A stretch of DNA of 64,000 nt, taken from positions 45,862,884 to 45,926,883 of the forward strand of contig NW_026262712.1 in the NCBI RefSeq assembly GCF_021869535.1, written 5' to 3'. Made by a program: the position numbers and the translations under genes. The stretch is from Mytilus californianus. Lineage: Eukaryota > Mollusca > Bivalvia > Mytilida > Mytilidae. Under the pieces are notes generated by a model. It ran no database searches, had not been told where the DNA came from, and saw only the letters and a list, made by a program, of their open reading frames with translations. Of the stretch, positions 44,725-56,900 are shown in pieces (positions within the stretch are counted from its first letter, which is position 1; each line of letters starts with the position of its first letter).

Positions 44725-47700
44725 GTGAGTTGTGAAACCGCCATTTTGGTTTATGTTTATTATATTTTCGTGCCCTCTTTCATTACAGGATTATTTTTTC
44801 ACTGCATTAGTTTATGTGAATAAAGCTAAATTGTTGACTACAGTACTTACATGCTCGATAGCATATATCATGGATAGCAGATGCTGTTATCGAAGTTAAT
44901 ATAGAACTGTCGCTCTCTTCATTAAAAGTAAAAAATACACGGAAGTCATCACCGAACATTTCAAAAGCTTTTCAAACAACTTGGTTGTCACCAAGAATTG
45001 GTTGACTGTTGAATACTATGTGTATCACCAACAGCCACTGAAGTTTTCGTTTTTCATAGTGACAATATCGTCCTATCGTGCCGTGCCCATGCATGATCTG
45101 AATTTTAATCTGTTTACCGAGACGATCACTATATTTGTCACACTTGGAACAGAAATTTCGTAAACTTCAGGAGCTTCTCGAGCTTATTCCTTTTATACTT
45201 AAGCTCAAAAGGCGCTTGAGTTATCTATTGCGATTCTTTTGTTCGTTGCTAGTCAAGTAGTATCCTGCAGAATGCTATAATTCCCAAACCAGGCTTGAGA
45301 ACTACTGATGAAAATTATTCAAGTAACACTTATCGTATGCACTAAATAAAAAAAAAATTGGTATGCAATTAGAATTCATCGAACTGCATCTGATTATCGG
45401 AAAATATAAATAAATGTAGCTCTCAAACGTCCAAAGATACAGTCAATTGAAAATTTAAAAAAAAAAATTCCGCTTTTTACGTTCGACCATTATCACAAAC
45501 TTAATTGATCGCAAATAAAACTCCAAAACAATCTTCTAAACCAATTGCCTTACTAGTTTGCCTCCATTCAAGGAAAGATAATGTTCTGGAACTTCGTATT
45601 TGATTTGCCCTTTCAACTGTTGATTCGAGCGTCACTAGTGAGTATTATGTATACGATCGAAACGCGCGTCTGACGTACAAACTTATTAGCTTAGTATGTA
45701 TTTATTTGATGGGTGTTTTTTAAATAAATTTAACGGAAAGTTCCAAAGATCCGCCATCAAATACCATAAGGTTATTATCATTCTTTACAGCAATGTCTGT
45801 GGTCGACAACAAGCCACCCTCGACCTACATGCACCTTCATATAAAACTGAAGAAACTCCAGGTAAGAAAGTCGCAGGTATTAACTGAAATGTTGGGTATA
45901 ATAAAATGTATTAAAATAATTTACTCACATACACAAGTTTAAAATTGTGATAAAAATTATACTATGAATTATACTGGGTATAAATACACATGTAGAAAAA
46001 GATAGCACAATTTTCGTTTTAATGTAAAACAGTATCGTCATGATAAAGCACTTTACGACATAACTTCATTTACTAGTACAAGTAGAATGGTAAAAGAAAT
46101 CTAAACTTTCATTTTTCGGTTGTTACACGTGCACTCAACTGGATGTACTCAAATGTCTCTATCTGTATCTGTATCTGTATGTTACACAGTGCAGGATCCG
46201 ATCGCGGATATATGCGCACTGGAAGGAGAGCTGGTTGGTTAGTCCAACTGTTGGAGGGCAGCCGCGAAACCCTCAACTATCTTTTGGCATGCGATGTTCT
46301 CTTCCAGATGGTTTCACTGCACTATCGTTTTAGGAAAAAAGGAGTCTATGTAATTTCTATCTTTGCTCTGTTTTATAACCGTAACTTTCAGGATACTAAT
46401 TAGCCTTCCCTTTACATCAACCGAAGTGTCACTCTAACGTGAAATTGAAGGCATTTTTTCGGTAGGATTATCCCCCTTATTTGCTTACTAATATAGTACG
46501 TAATAGCGATTTTTTTCAGATGGAAGAGGAAAGACTTACCACAGTGGAAAGGGATAACCGAATTCTACTTCAAAAAATGGCATACATAATGAAATACGGG
46601 GGAAGTGTAGATAATCAAAAACACGATTATAAGAAAAAAAGGTATTAATAGTATTTACTAATCAGAAACACGTTTATATATAAAAGGATATCAATGAGTC
46701 CAAATGTTTGCTTTTCCAGCTGGCTTCTTGAGGAAAACATGTTTAAAATGTACGAAAATGTAACGCAGCTTTTAAAGCTTCTGTATTTGTATGAAAACTA
46801 ATTAAAGCGCTATCGAAAACACGAAAAACCATGCATTTCTTGAATTAAAAAAATATTTGAAGAAGACCCCAATCTGATTAAAATCCGGTCTTTCACTTTG
46901 CTCCGTTTGATTTTCTTGTCGCTCGTTAAGTACTGCAACGCTCAAAACTATAAATGTTAGGAAATCGTCAATTTGGATGCATCGGATACATCAATTTTCT
47001 TTTTATTATGCAAGTTATGCTGAGAATTACAAGATTGGCTTTCGGTTGACATCCTATCTCGAAATTACAACCATTTCCACACAATATATGTGCTGTAGAA
47101 GGGAACTGTCATTTAGTTTTAGAAACAATTATCAGAAATTTAAATCAATTCGTAAAATTCTAGCTTCAAATTAAGGAAAAACCAAACCAGAGATGTGCAT
47201 ATCATTCTTATTTACACAATAAATACGAGCTCATGTGGCGAGTTTGGGATTTGACTTTATGAACGAAATCTCTCATTTACTACATTTTTATTTTTATTTT
47301 AGTTTAAATAAGACAAAACGACAGAGAGAACTATTAAGAATAACACATGAAAATTTGGCAATTTTGAAACGAATAACTTCAAAAGAACCGCATTACAATC
47401 ACCTACGATGGAAACATGAAAATCAGGTTAGTTTATAATTATCAATTAAAAATAAATGTAAATCATAAAAATGTACAAAATAGTAAATAAAACAATCTTG
47501 TGTAACACAAGATTGTTTTATTTACTATTTTTGAAACATTTATGTATAATAAGTATTTTAACGTGACATTCGCTAGTTATCTTCTTTGAAATATTTTGGA
47601 ATGATTTTCTGGCAACAGTGATCGTTACAACCAGGGGTATCATGTTTTTGTGTTGGTCTTTGTCCGCAAGAAACAATTCAAAAAGACGAATAAGTGAACC

Positions 47701-49548
47701 ATTGATGTTTCTTCACTTTTAGCCCCATTCAAATTTGTTTGAGTTTTTCTTTTAATAGTTTGATTTGGTACAAAAATGTTTACGTTTTGAAAGAGCCACC
47801 CAAGCGGGGTAACATGGACCTCTTTATCTCAATGGCATGTTATATGCATGGCTTTATCTGCCTGTCCCAAGTCAGAAGCCTTTAATTGAGTGGTTGTCGG
47901 TGGTTGCTGTCTGTTATAACTTATCATAAATCAGGCCGATAGTTTTTTTTCACATTTTGTCATGTCGGGGCCTTTTATAGCTGAATATGCGGTATAGGTA
48001 TTTCTTATCGTTGAAGGCTGTACGTCGATCTATAATTGCTTAAATCCACGTCATTCGGACTGTTGAATAGTTGTCTCTTTGCCAATCATACCACATCTCC
48101 ATATTTTATTTTATACAAAACACTTTCATATACTGCGTGAACACATAATAAAATTTGAAACCATTTGTTTGTGATACGATATACTAAATTTATACTGAGA
48201 AATGGTCGAATCAGATATACACGTGCATTTGTATCGAGTTATGACAACTAAAACTGTAGTGTCTCACTGTCACAAATACACAGCTTGAATATTGTATAGA
48301 CACTTAGGCTTAACAATTGTTGAAGACCATATATATTGACCTCTAGATCATCTAATCGTGTCTTGATTTTTTTAGATAAGTAGGTCGCTGCCGCATTCAC
48401 GTAAACTCATCTCAGTTGTATGTTCGTGTAGCCCTCTCATTTGTATGTTAGACGCATCGTGCAAATGATTGAAATTTAGTTACAAAAAATCAAAAATAAT
48501 GTTAAAAATATGACAGAAAGAGAACGGAAAATAAATTGTCGCAATGCACTTCCTTTTAAATTTGCATGCAATTTGAATTTGAAAACGCTTCCCAGGAATT
48601 GAAGTTTTTAGTATGAAAAAATGTTGATGATTATTTTGGTTTGTCCAATATCGTAAACATTACATTGAACTGTCGATTTCTACTTTACTGTTAATGTTTT
48701 TATTCTAATGTTTACCTTTCAGATAAATCAACAATATCTTAACAATATATCCAAATTCCCACACAAATGGAGACAGGGACAAAGTCATTACAAATTATAC
48801 CAAATGCAACAACTAGCTGCAAATGAACGCATCAGGCAACAAGTAAGTTGAGATTGAAATTTTTTAATTTTGAATACCAAAATCTGATTGGTCGATAATT
48901 TCCTTGCAAACTACGATGAAAAGACAACTTATGATTGGTTTAAATTTGAATGACCTATGAGTTTTGAAGATACACATTAGGAAGTTACATTATGATTTCG
49001 TTTACTTTATATACATCCATGATAAAAGATTAATAATATTGCTAAAAAATAAATAACAATGAAAAAGAATGGAACCTTAAGAATCTTAATCGAATGCTAA
49101 TGAATAATGCAATACCATAGAAATAGGACCAAACTCAATATAGAAATAAGAAGATGTGGTATGAGTACCAATGAGACAACTCTCCATCCAAGTCACAATA
49201 TGTAAAAAGTAAACAATTATAGGTCAAAGTACGGCCTTCAACACGGAGCCTTGGCTCCCACCGAACAGCAAGCTATAACGGGCCCCAAAATGACTAGTGT
49301 AAAACAATTCAAACAGGAAAACCAACGGTCTAATCTATATAAAAAACGAGAAACGAGAAACACTTAAGAAATAAGATTCTTCCGCACCACATTTGTGTCA
49401 TATTTCATGTTTAAAACCAAGTCAATGTATCGTTTTGCAGGTAGACACCAGTCAACAACAGAATACTGCTGAAACAGCGTTAACCACGTTACTTAACCAA
49501 AAGAGAGGCAGCCTCGTTCCAAAAAGTCCCCCTTTGATAAAGATATAA
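44619..49548 (+). CDS. CFAP97/Hemingway-domain ciliary protein, complete six-exon gene
   Basis: The spliced product is 216 residues. Exons: 44619-44724, 45791-45861, 46520-46641, 47303-47426, 48723-48842 and 49441-49548. All introns are GT-AG and all phases match (1, 0, 2, 0, 0). The protein begins MMHRAYQPLTPANNIYL, then RWDQSHYDAHRKK (21-32), VDNKPPSTYMHLHIKLKKLQ (40-59), MEEERLTTVERDNRILL (60-76), SLNKTKRQRELLRITHEN (100-117) and NISKFPHKW. These blocks and their order define the CFAP97 domain of Drosophila Hemingway and vertebrate CFAP97/CFAP97D1 proteins, which act in axoneme assembly of motile cilia and sperm flagella. Length suits the short CFAP97D class. M1 copies sit in introns 4 and 5. 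I see no defect. Confidence 0.93.
45629..45676 (+). other. Degenerate hammerhead-like motif in intron 1 of the CFAP97-type gene
   Basis: GCGTCA, CTAGTGA (consensus CTGATGA), GTAT-TATGT-ATAC, then GATCGAAA, CGCGCGTC and TGACGT. Helix I (GCGTCA/TGACGT) and the GUC site are intact, but the core is mutated and carries an insertion. Confidence 0.5.
45791..45861 (+). CDS. CFAP97-type gene, exon 2
   Basis: Acceptor TTCTTTACAG. Two bases complete an Ala codon, then 23 codons carry VDNKPPSTYMHLH. Donor CCAG|GTAAGA. Confidence 0.92.
46520..46641 (+). CDS. CFAP97-type gene, exon 3
   Basis: Acceptor TTTTTTCAG at 46519. 40 codons plus two bases encode the ERDNRILLQKM helix. Donor AAAG|GTATTA. Confidence 0.92.
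47303..47426 (+). CDS. CFAP97-type gene, exon 4
   Basis: Acceptor TTTATTTTAG. One base completes Ser, then 41 codons hold the most conserved block, KRQRELLRITHEN. Donor TCAG|GTTAGT. Confidence 0.93.
47475..47532. repeat. Hairpin in intron 4 of the CFAP97-type gene
   Basis: Near-perfect inverted repeat of about 28-bp arms, AAATAGTAAATAAAACAATC and its complement, with almost no loop (CTTGTGT|ACACAAG). Confidence 0.9.
47820..48108 (-). repeat. M1 repeat in intron 4 of the CFAP97-type gene
   Basis: CCTGTCCCAAGTCAGAAGCC, GGGGCCTTTTATAGCTGAAT, GTTGAAGGCTGTACG and CCAATCATACCACATCTCC, opposite to the gene. Confidence 0.8.
48723..48842 (+). CDS. CFAP97-type gene, exon 5
   Basis: Acceptor ACCTTTCAG. 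Exactly 40 codons, with NISKFPHKW ending the domain and GQSHYKLYQM, a short echo of the N-terminal DQSHYDAH. Donor ACAA|GTAAGT. Confidence 0.9.
49145..49370 (+). repeat. M1 repeat in intron 5 of the CFAP97-type gene
   Basis: AGAAGATGTGGTATGAGTAC, TACGGCCTTCAACACGGAGC, CAGCAAGCTATAACGGGCC and AAAACGAGAAACGAGAAACA. It closely matches the copy at 1911. Confidence 0.85.
49441..49548 (+). CDS. CFAP97-type gene, terminal exon
   Basis: Acceptor GTTTTGCAG, then 35 codons of low-complexity tail ending PPLIKI and TAA at 49546-49548. Confidence 0.88.
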   Translation, partial: VDTSQQQNTAETALTTLLNQKRGSLVPKSPPLIKI

Positions 49549-49593
49549 ACATCATGAAGCACAATTATAGTATTTCTACATATATTTCAGTTA

Positions 49594-49905
49594 CTTTTTA
49601 TGCCCCACCTACGATAGTAGAGGGGCATTATGTTTTTCGGTCTGTGCGTCCGTTTGTTCGTTCGTCCGTCCGTCCGTTCGTCCGTCTGTGCCGCTTCAGG
49701 TTAAAGTTTTTGGTCAAGGTAGTTTTTGCTGAAGTTGAAGTCCAATCAACTTGAAACTTAGTACACATGTTCCCTATGATATGATCTTTCTAATTTCAAT
49801 GCCAAAGTAGAGTTTTGACCCCAATTTCACGGTCCACTAAACATAGAAAATGATAGTGCGAATGGGGCATCCGTGTACTATGGACATATTTTTGTTATTA
49901 AACTT
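49594..49905 (+). repeat. Dispersed repeat TATGCCCC...GTCCGTTCGTCC
   Basis: TATGCCCCACCTACGATAGT, a (GTCCGTTC)n tract, CTTCAGGTTAAAGTTTTTGG, AACTTAGTACACATGTTCCC and GGGGCATCCGTGTACTATGG. I recall it as a widespread bivalve repeat. It begins 46 bp after the CFAP97-type stop, so it probably lies in that gene's 3' UTR or just beyond. Confidence 0.7.
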
Positions 49906-50392
49906 ATTTTGGAAAGAAAATTGCTGTTTAATTAAAGACCTGTCAGGGTACTGTTAGTCGTAGCTTCGGATACTGATTTTACGGTCTACAAAACATGAAG
50001 CCTGAAAAAAGTTCGTTTTCAGCTGAAATGGTTTTATTACATATTAAGTACGATACCAATTACTTGGGAACTGGTAGCAGTGTAGATGGATTTGAAGGGA
50101 AGCAGTAATTCAGTAATTGAGGACAAATCATACTCAATATATTTTACATTTAAAACCAAAAATACAAAAAAAGAAAATATTTATTTTATATATACATATA
50201 CAAGTTACTTTACAAAAGTAATATCACAGTTAGCTTCGACGAACCACAACTTGGGTTGTATGCAAATATGTTCAGATTTGCACAAAGTTGATGAAAAGCT
50301 TCAATAATCCTGCACATCGAGTGTCATTCCTGTCTTACTAATACACAAAGTCATATCAAATCTGATTGACTTTATAAAAAAACAGGAAGTTC

Positions 50393-50626
50393 TCATTTAT
50401 ATTGAAACATCATTTCCATTGCCGCCTCGTGTTCTCGTGCTTTCAGTCGAAGAGCAGCAATGCTTCCTGATCTTTTGGGTTCACCTGGTGCATGACAACC
50501 TGTGTAAAACGGAAACGGCGCCAACCCATAAAATGGAAATGAAGGAAAAATTGGCATTGACGACGTTGATAAATTCAATGGCATATCTTGTTCATCATCG
50601 TTTTTGCAATCTACCTTTCTATTTAC
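50393..50626 (-). CDS. isx: ISX-like gene, terminal exon with OAR motif
   Basis: Acceptor ATTTTTTCAG, then 77 codons: MPLNLSTSS, a Pro/Phe-rich stretch, then [18 protein letters not shown] and TGA at 50393-50395. Confidence 0.94.
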   Translation of the reverse strand, partial: VNRKVDCKNDDEQDMPLNLSTSSMPIFPSFPFYGLAPFPFYTGCHAPGEPKRSGSIAALRLKAREHEAAMEMMFQYK

Positions 50627-53600
50627 CTGAAAAAATGTGGGAAAATTTCAACAATGGGAATTAAACACACACACACACTGACACACACAAACACGCACAG
50701 GTATGCTTAATAACGTTACGACTATTCTAAATATATTGGCCTTGGCACTTTATACGAGAAGGAAACTGTGGAATCCTGCACTACAATCAGATTCCTTTAA
50801 GTTTAGATTTCACGTATTTGCTAGTGTACCGGTCTTTAACTATAACTGATAATAAATTTACTGGAATAACAGAGATTGTTTATATCTCATATGAATTAAC
50901 TTATATATATATATATGTAACCGTAAAATAGGAAATAACGTTATATATATAACGTTCGAATGTTTAATACTCTGATGAGTCAAAGAAGTGAAGTACAAGT
51001 TCTCCTTAGAGTCTTTTTATATATATGCTTTTGCCGGTTATTTTAGTTTCAAATGAAAGTAAACTACAACGTAGATAGAATCATTCCCATATATTAATAT
51101 ACCTGTGCTTGATCTAAGCCTAGTGCCAGCTCATCTTGTCGTGGAATACTTGACTTTGGTGCCGGAACATAATTGGTTTCTGTAAGCCCCTGTAGTCCTC
51201 CAAAATTTCCAAGTTTTTCATACTTTCTCCATTTTGCTCTTCTGTTTTGAAACCAAATCTACATAGAAAAAAAAAGACTTACAAACATTATCAATCTACT
51301 TTTATATATATTTATTTAGACAGACTTATAAGTGTACAAATAACGTCCAAAGGAGATTTTGATATATATTATTTCCCTTACATATTGGAGTGGTTTTTAC
51401 TTTTACAGAAGAAATGGTCTATAAAATTTACTAATTGCCTGTGAATTTTGTAAATAAGTTCAAACACATTTTTTGGTAATTTGAATTTAAAAAACATACC
51501 TGTACTCGAGCTTCCGGTAAACCTGTCTTTTGTGAAAGTTCTTCTCTGGTGTTGACGTCTGGGTAATGAGTTACTCGGAATACATCTTCTAATGTCTGTA
51601 GCTGGTCTGCACTAAATGTTGTCCTAATACGTCGTTTCTTGTAACTGTTATCACTCATATCTGAAACCACAGGAAATTCAGGAACTTCATTCTTCAATTC
51701 ATTAATGCATAGTTTACGTCTGTTTAGAATCTTCGAGTGAATGCTTTGTAAATTCTCGTCCATATTATCTTAAGTTTTGTTTAAGTACAATAACATTTGG
51801 AAAATTAAACATTGATAATACTTCTTTCGCGTAAAAATAAAGCAGTAAATATAGTTTAATGTTAAATACATTATTACGCTGACAAGAAACGTTATTGTCT
51901 TAGCCGTATTTTGCTTATAAATGCTGTTCAACTTAATTTGGCTTCAACTGTTTTGATTCGAGCGCCATTGATGAGTCTCATGTAGACGAAACACGCGTCT
52001 GGCTTACCAAATTATAAGCCTGTTATCTTTGATGAGTTTTAACTAACTTGTAGGGAAAATATTATTGTTGTGCATACGAACGTCCTGGCAAATTTCTGCA
52101 TAAAGAATAATTACAATAAAACCACTTTTAAATAATAAAAATTGTAGATATTTTACCATTATATAATTCACTGTCACCGATATGTTCTCTATCTAATACA
52201 TTGTCAGAACCATGTATGTCATTCCAGTTTATTTCCTCCTCGCTGCTTTCCTGATCATTTCCGGATGTCCTTGATACTGGCGACAGGTCACGACCTATAA
52301 TTATCAAAACAGGAATCATAAATACATAATATATGTATGTTCCTAAAAATCACCACGTTCGAGTCTATATTAATGTATTTTTTTATTTATTAATGTCATT
52401 GAAGTTGATACGAGTAAAGAGGTTTATATTTTTGTTACTATCATCCAAACGCAAATGTCGCTGCCTCAATATAAAACTGGTCTAAGTAAAAACCAACTGA
52501 CAAAAACACCAAAATTTTCAGGGAATGAGTTCAAAAGTTTTGGATTTTGATTTCTTAGAAACAATAGAAGCTGAAGCTGGAGAGATGCAAAATAAAAAAT
52601 AACAAACAACAGCCAAGATATCAGACAAGTAATCCAAGTTCAGAATAAGGATGTGTGGGGCAGGGTGGTGGGTGTAACATTTATTATTTTCAAATGATTT
52701 CAAAATCAGTTTAATCACTACAAATTGCATGAACATGTCAATACCGAAATACTGAGCTACTGTGCTGTTTATTCTAGGGCTTCAATGCTATCCATAAATC
52801 CGCACCATTCTTAATGAGTCGTATGAATATTTATCAAAATTTATTGACGATCAATGAAAATCGGTTATGCATCTTTATTGGTGCATAGACTTAATAACAA
52901 TCAAGATTAACATTGTCGACTGACATTACTGGCATTTTCTCATCTATTTCCTCAAAGTATTTAATAATAAAAAGGAGCTAATAAATTTACACAGAACCAT
53001 TTCAAACTTTTTCTATAATTCGCTTTCCTTCTGGTCACTTAATTGTGTACTTTCTAGTCGAAAAGGAGAACTGTACACACTACATATGACTTTAATAAAA
53101 AGATAACTTAAACATGTTTTATTTGTGCTAAACAAAGCTTAAACTATGATTTTGGCAAAATATAAAACAAATAAAGACTACTTGAGTATTTTGATAATGC
53201 ACTTTTTCTAACTAATCATTGAACGCTCATGCCAGGTGATCACCGTCGTCTAACCTTTACCCTTTATAATTTACCTCTTGCAAAACAAATAATATCCGCT
53301 TAGAAAATATTATTTGTAATTTATAGCGGCTATCATGGTCACCCTTATCGATATAATCTCCTGGTTTTCTTTGAGAGAAAATTCATTTAATATCTTCATA
53401 ATGTACATGCTTTTATTCTTTAATTGGTTCTGTAAACGATCGTCTGCAAATCGCCATAATGGCCGTTTCAAGTGTTAATCGGAAGACGTTGCTTAGATCG
53501 TCTAAAGGGCTCTTTTTCATCATGGCCTTTGATGGTTTAAACATTATAAAACTAAAACTTCATTTATTGCAATTATTCTAGATAAGATAAAATATTGCGT

Positions 53601-53922
53601 CCAATATGAATGAACTAATATACCTTTTAAAAAGATATGGCTCCGAAAGGTGCAAGGTTCGAAACTATTTACGCCCAGGTGTGAAGTTGATATTGTCCGA
53701 TTTTTGTCACGAAATTTTTATTTAGTGTTAAGAGAATGTGTCTGTTGTGGTTCTGGTCCAAATTTAAAAACACCTTTATAATCATGATCATTTTACCTAT
53801 AACATATGAACGAAGAGACATTTGGTTTATTTGGATTTACTTGAAATCCAAAATCAATTCAAAACATTTTAATTTCAGTATATTTGTTTTTAATCTGACC
53901 TTCTTGGAAATTTGGAAAATCA

Positions 53923-53961
<39 letters not shown>

Positions 53962-56900
53962 AATAATCTTTTGGAAAGCACAAAGAAAGTAAACGTAAAT
54001 ATAAAATAAAGAAAGAGTCGCCAGAAGTGTTTTTTTAAGCATATTTTTCAATTTGTTTTAACTAATAAGTAATGTTGTTCTTCAAACCATTAAGCAAGCA
54101 AATCAATAAATCATCAAACAAATTGACAACATTTATAATACACACACATACGTAATGAAAAGTCAAATAAAAAAAAAAAACAAATAACTACATAAAATCA
54201 TTTAGTATTTCCGTGTCTGCAATTTTATCTGCAGATTTTGAAAATGTTAGCATAATGGCTGAAATATTTGAACATGGTGATTTGCAGTCAATGGTATTTA
54301 TGCAATATTTTTCATAATCGTTAATTGCAATTTAATACGTTGATAATAGATTTTAAACAAATATTCGTGGTATAAATATTATATTGCATGCAAACAACTC
54401 GGAGAGACAGATATTACGTGACAGATGACATTGTAAGATTTTCTTGGCAATAGGAAACGCTTCAAAAGGAACTTGGTCGACAGTTGTCGTATGTTATTTC
54501 AGAAAAATTTTCGTTAATTTGAGAGTTTGCTGTCTAATAACAAATCTTTAATTGTTTCTTTTAAATACACTTACAAATATTAAAGACTCATGACAATATA
54601 TAGATTGACATATGTTTAATGTTGAAGACTTTATGTTGCCCTCAATATATTTTTTTTTAATTTCTCGTTGTGTTGCTGCCTCAATGACGTATACCACAAC
54701 ACGCATCTCCCTTTATTTATATTCAGGAATAAAAGTCCTTAAGAAATCATTTTGAAAAAAACATCTGATGGATATTTTATATCATTTTGGGAGTTTTCAA
54801 ATACCGAACATAAGTTTACATAAAAGTATGGCCCTTCTTTTCCTTAAAAACATTATCTAGGATGATGATTAAATTTTGTCCAAATGTGTCATGTAATCAT
54901 TCAATATTTCATATTTTCGACCAGACAGATAACATATTGCAGATACAAATCTTTTTATATCAATAATGATAAATTACAGTTTGAATTTCTGCTCATCATT
55001 CTAGGTCAAGTACAGGAAATCGAGAGCCATAATTTTACGTAAAATTATTGCAAGTGTTTTAAACATTACATCACGAAATGAAATATTGGTAATTCTTATA
55101 TTAACTTCAAACTCTTCAGGTTTTATCATGGCAATAAACAGATCCAAGCGATATTTGAGACGATTATATTTTATAATTCGTATTTATACCCTTAAACACC
55201 GAAGCAATTTATAACACTCTATTGCTTTCGAATAAATTAAAGAGAATTCAATGACAATAAAACATCATGCAATGCACATTTTCATTCTTTGAAAACGGAA
55301 AAAAATTATCAGATAGTACATATAACTATCGTTATTCAAAATCGACGAATTCCCAAATTCACAGTACCCTTTACTAATGACGTTTATTTTTATTTAATTA
55401 CAAGTCGACAAAAATGTCTTTAATCAGTGCCACTGTACTGGGACAACCATAAAGAGGTAGGTCTAATTACCTCTGATTTTCAACCAGGGCCATGTTCAAC
55501 AAGTCTCTCGTTTTTACTTTATTTCACAATATCACAGCCCAATGTGTGTTAAATTATAAAGTGCTTACAATATTGTGGCGTATTTATGAACAGATAACTA
55601 AATTATAAAATCCTGATCATAAGATAGGGCAAAACCGCAATTTTGACGGATTTTGGCAAATTTTGATTATTTATCTCAAAAATGTATAAGTAGGACATTG
55701 TAGACCAAAACCAAAATTATGTTAGATGTAAAGCTATGAATTGAATTCGAACACAAATTTATTCGTTTTGGTTAGCGACGTCTTCCGTAAAAAAATTACA
55801 AGACATGTAAAATTAGCAATTTTTAATCAAAATGCCTTTTACAGCAACATGTGATGCTGAATGACTTTTTCAGCTTATTGAAATATTATAAAAAAAATTT
55901 AGTTTATGATAAAGACTTTTGAGTAATTTTCAATTTCCAATAGGATTTGACAAATTTTAGATTATGATCCTGTAAGTGCAACAAATACAAGGGAAATTAG
56001 CCCTACCACAAACTAAATCAATGTATCTACTTTTGTCATAACTTTCCATGTATATTTAGACACTTACTACAAAGAAACTGAAAATGACATCGTGAGATGC
56101 ATACAGAAGGAACGTTGTCTTCGACTAATCGTGCATGAAGTTATGTTTTGGAGGATTTTAAGCTTTTATATAATATATGCTGAAGCCCAAAATGTATGAG
56201 AGTTAAGCATACTTCATAGATATTGGCATCGTGAGAGGCAGCGTTACTGTATTACATAATTACAGAGCATTCATGAAGGGATACCTACGCAAGAAGATCG
56301 AATGATGCAATGAAGGTTTTTCTTAAATAAAAAAAAAACAAAAAAAATATTTTACTTTGAAAAACTTGCAAAACATTTTTTAGATGGTTTTTATCGGTTT
56401 ATAAAATACATTAAGATGCAATCATGCTTGAAAATGGGGCAATTATTTTCCAGTACATTCGAAAGTTGCATAGTATATATGGCTGTAAACAAGAATTATT
56501 TTTTTCTTATTTGTCATAGGACCGCTTTCCATTTTTGCAGACTTAATTCAGTAAATAATTTGAAAAAAAAGACTGAGCCAATATCAAATATGCATTAGCC
56601 CTAAGAAAAGGTGGACGTTCGTATGCTCTGTTTTCGTATATTGATTAAAATAAACGCCAATTTTTTTTTAAGAATTCCCTTTTTAAAGGATTAAAAAAGA
56701 AACATCTCATCTTAATTGTTCTTACAGTGAAACCATACTTTGAGAGCTTCCCCTATTATTTGACTTTACGTGCATTTTTGAAGATTATGCAGGAATATTC
56801 AATGCTAATAATGCTTTGACATTTTCACTTGTATATACATTTACCCATTTCTTTTCATTTTCATTAATAATAAAACAAAAATAAGATGTTGTTTTCACCA

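Noticed and set aside
46143-46403. 86-residue open frame in intron 2 of the CFAP97-type gene
   Set aside because: It begins in a CTGTAT microsatellite and lies between correctly phased exons. No homology is recognised.
50970-51000. Another hammerhead motif (CTGATGAGTCAAAGAAG)
   Set aside because: No stem II and no GAAA element at the required spacing.
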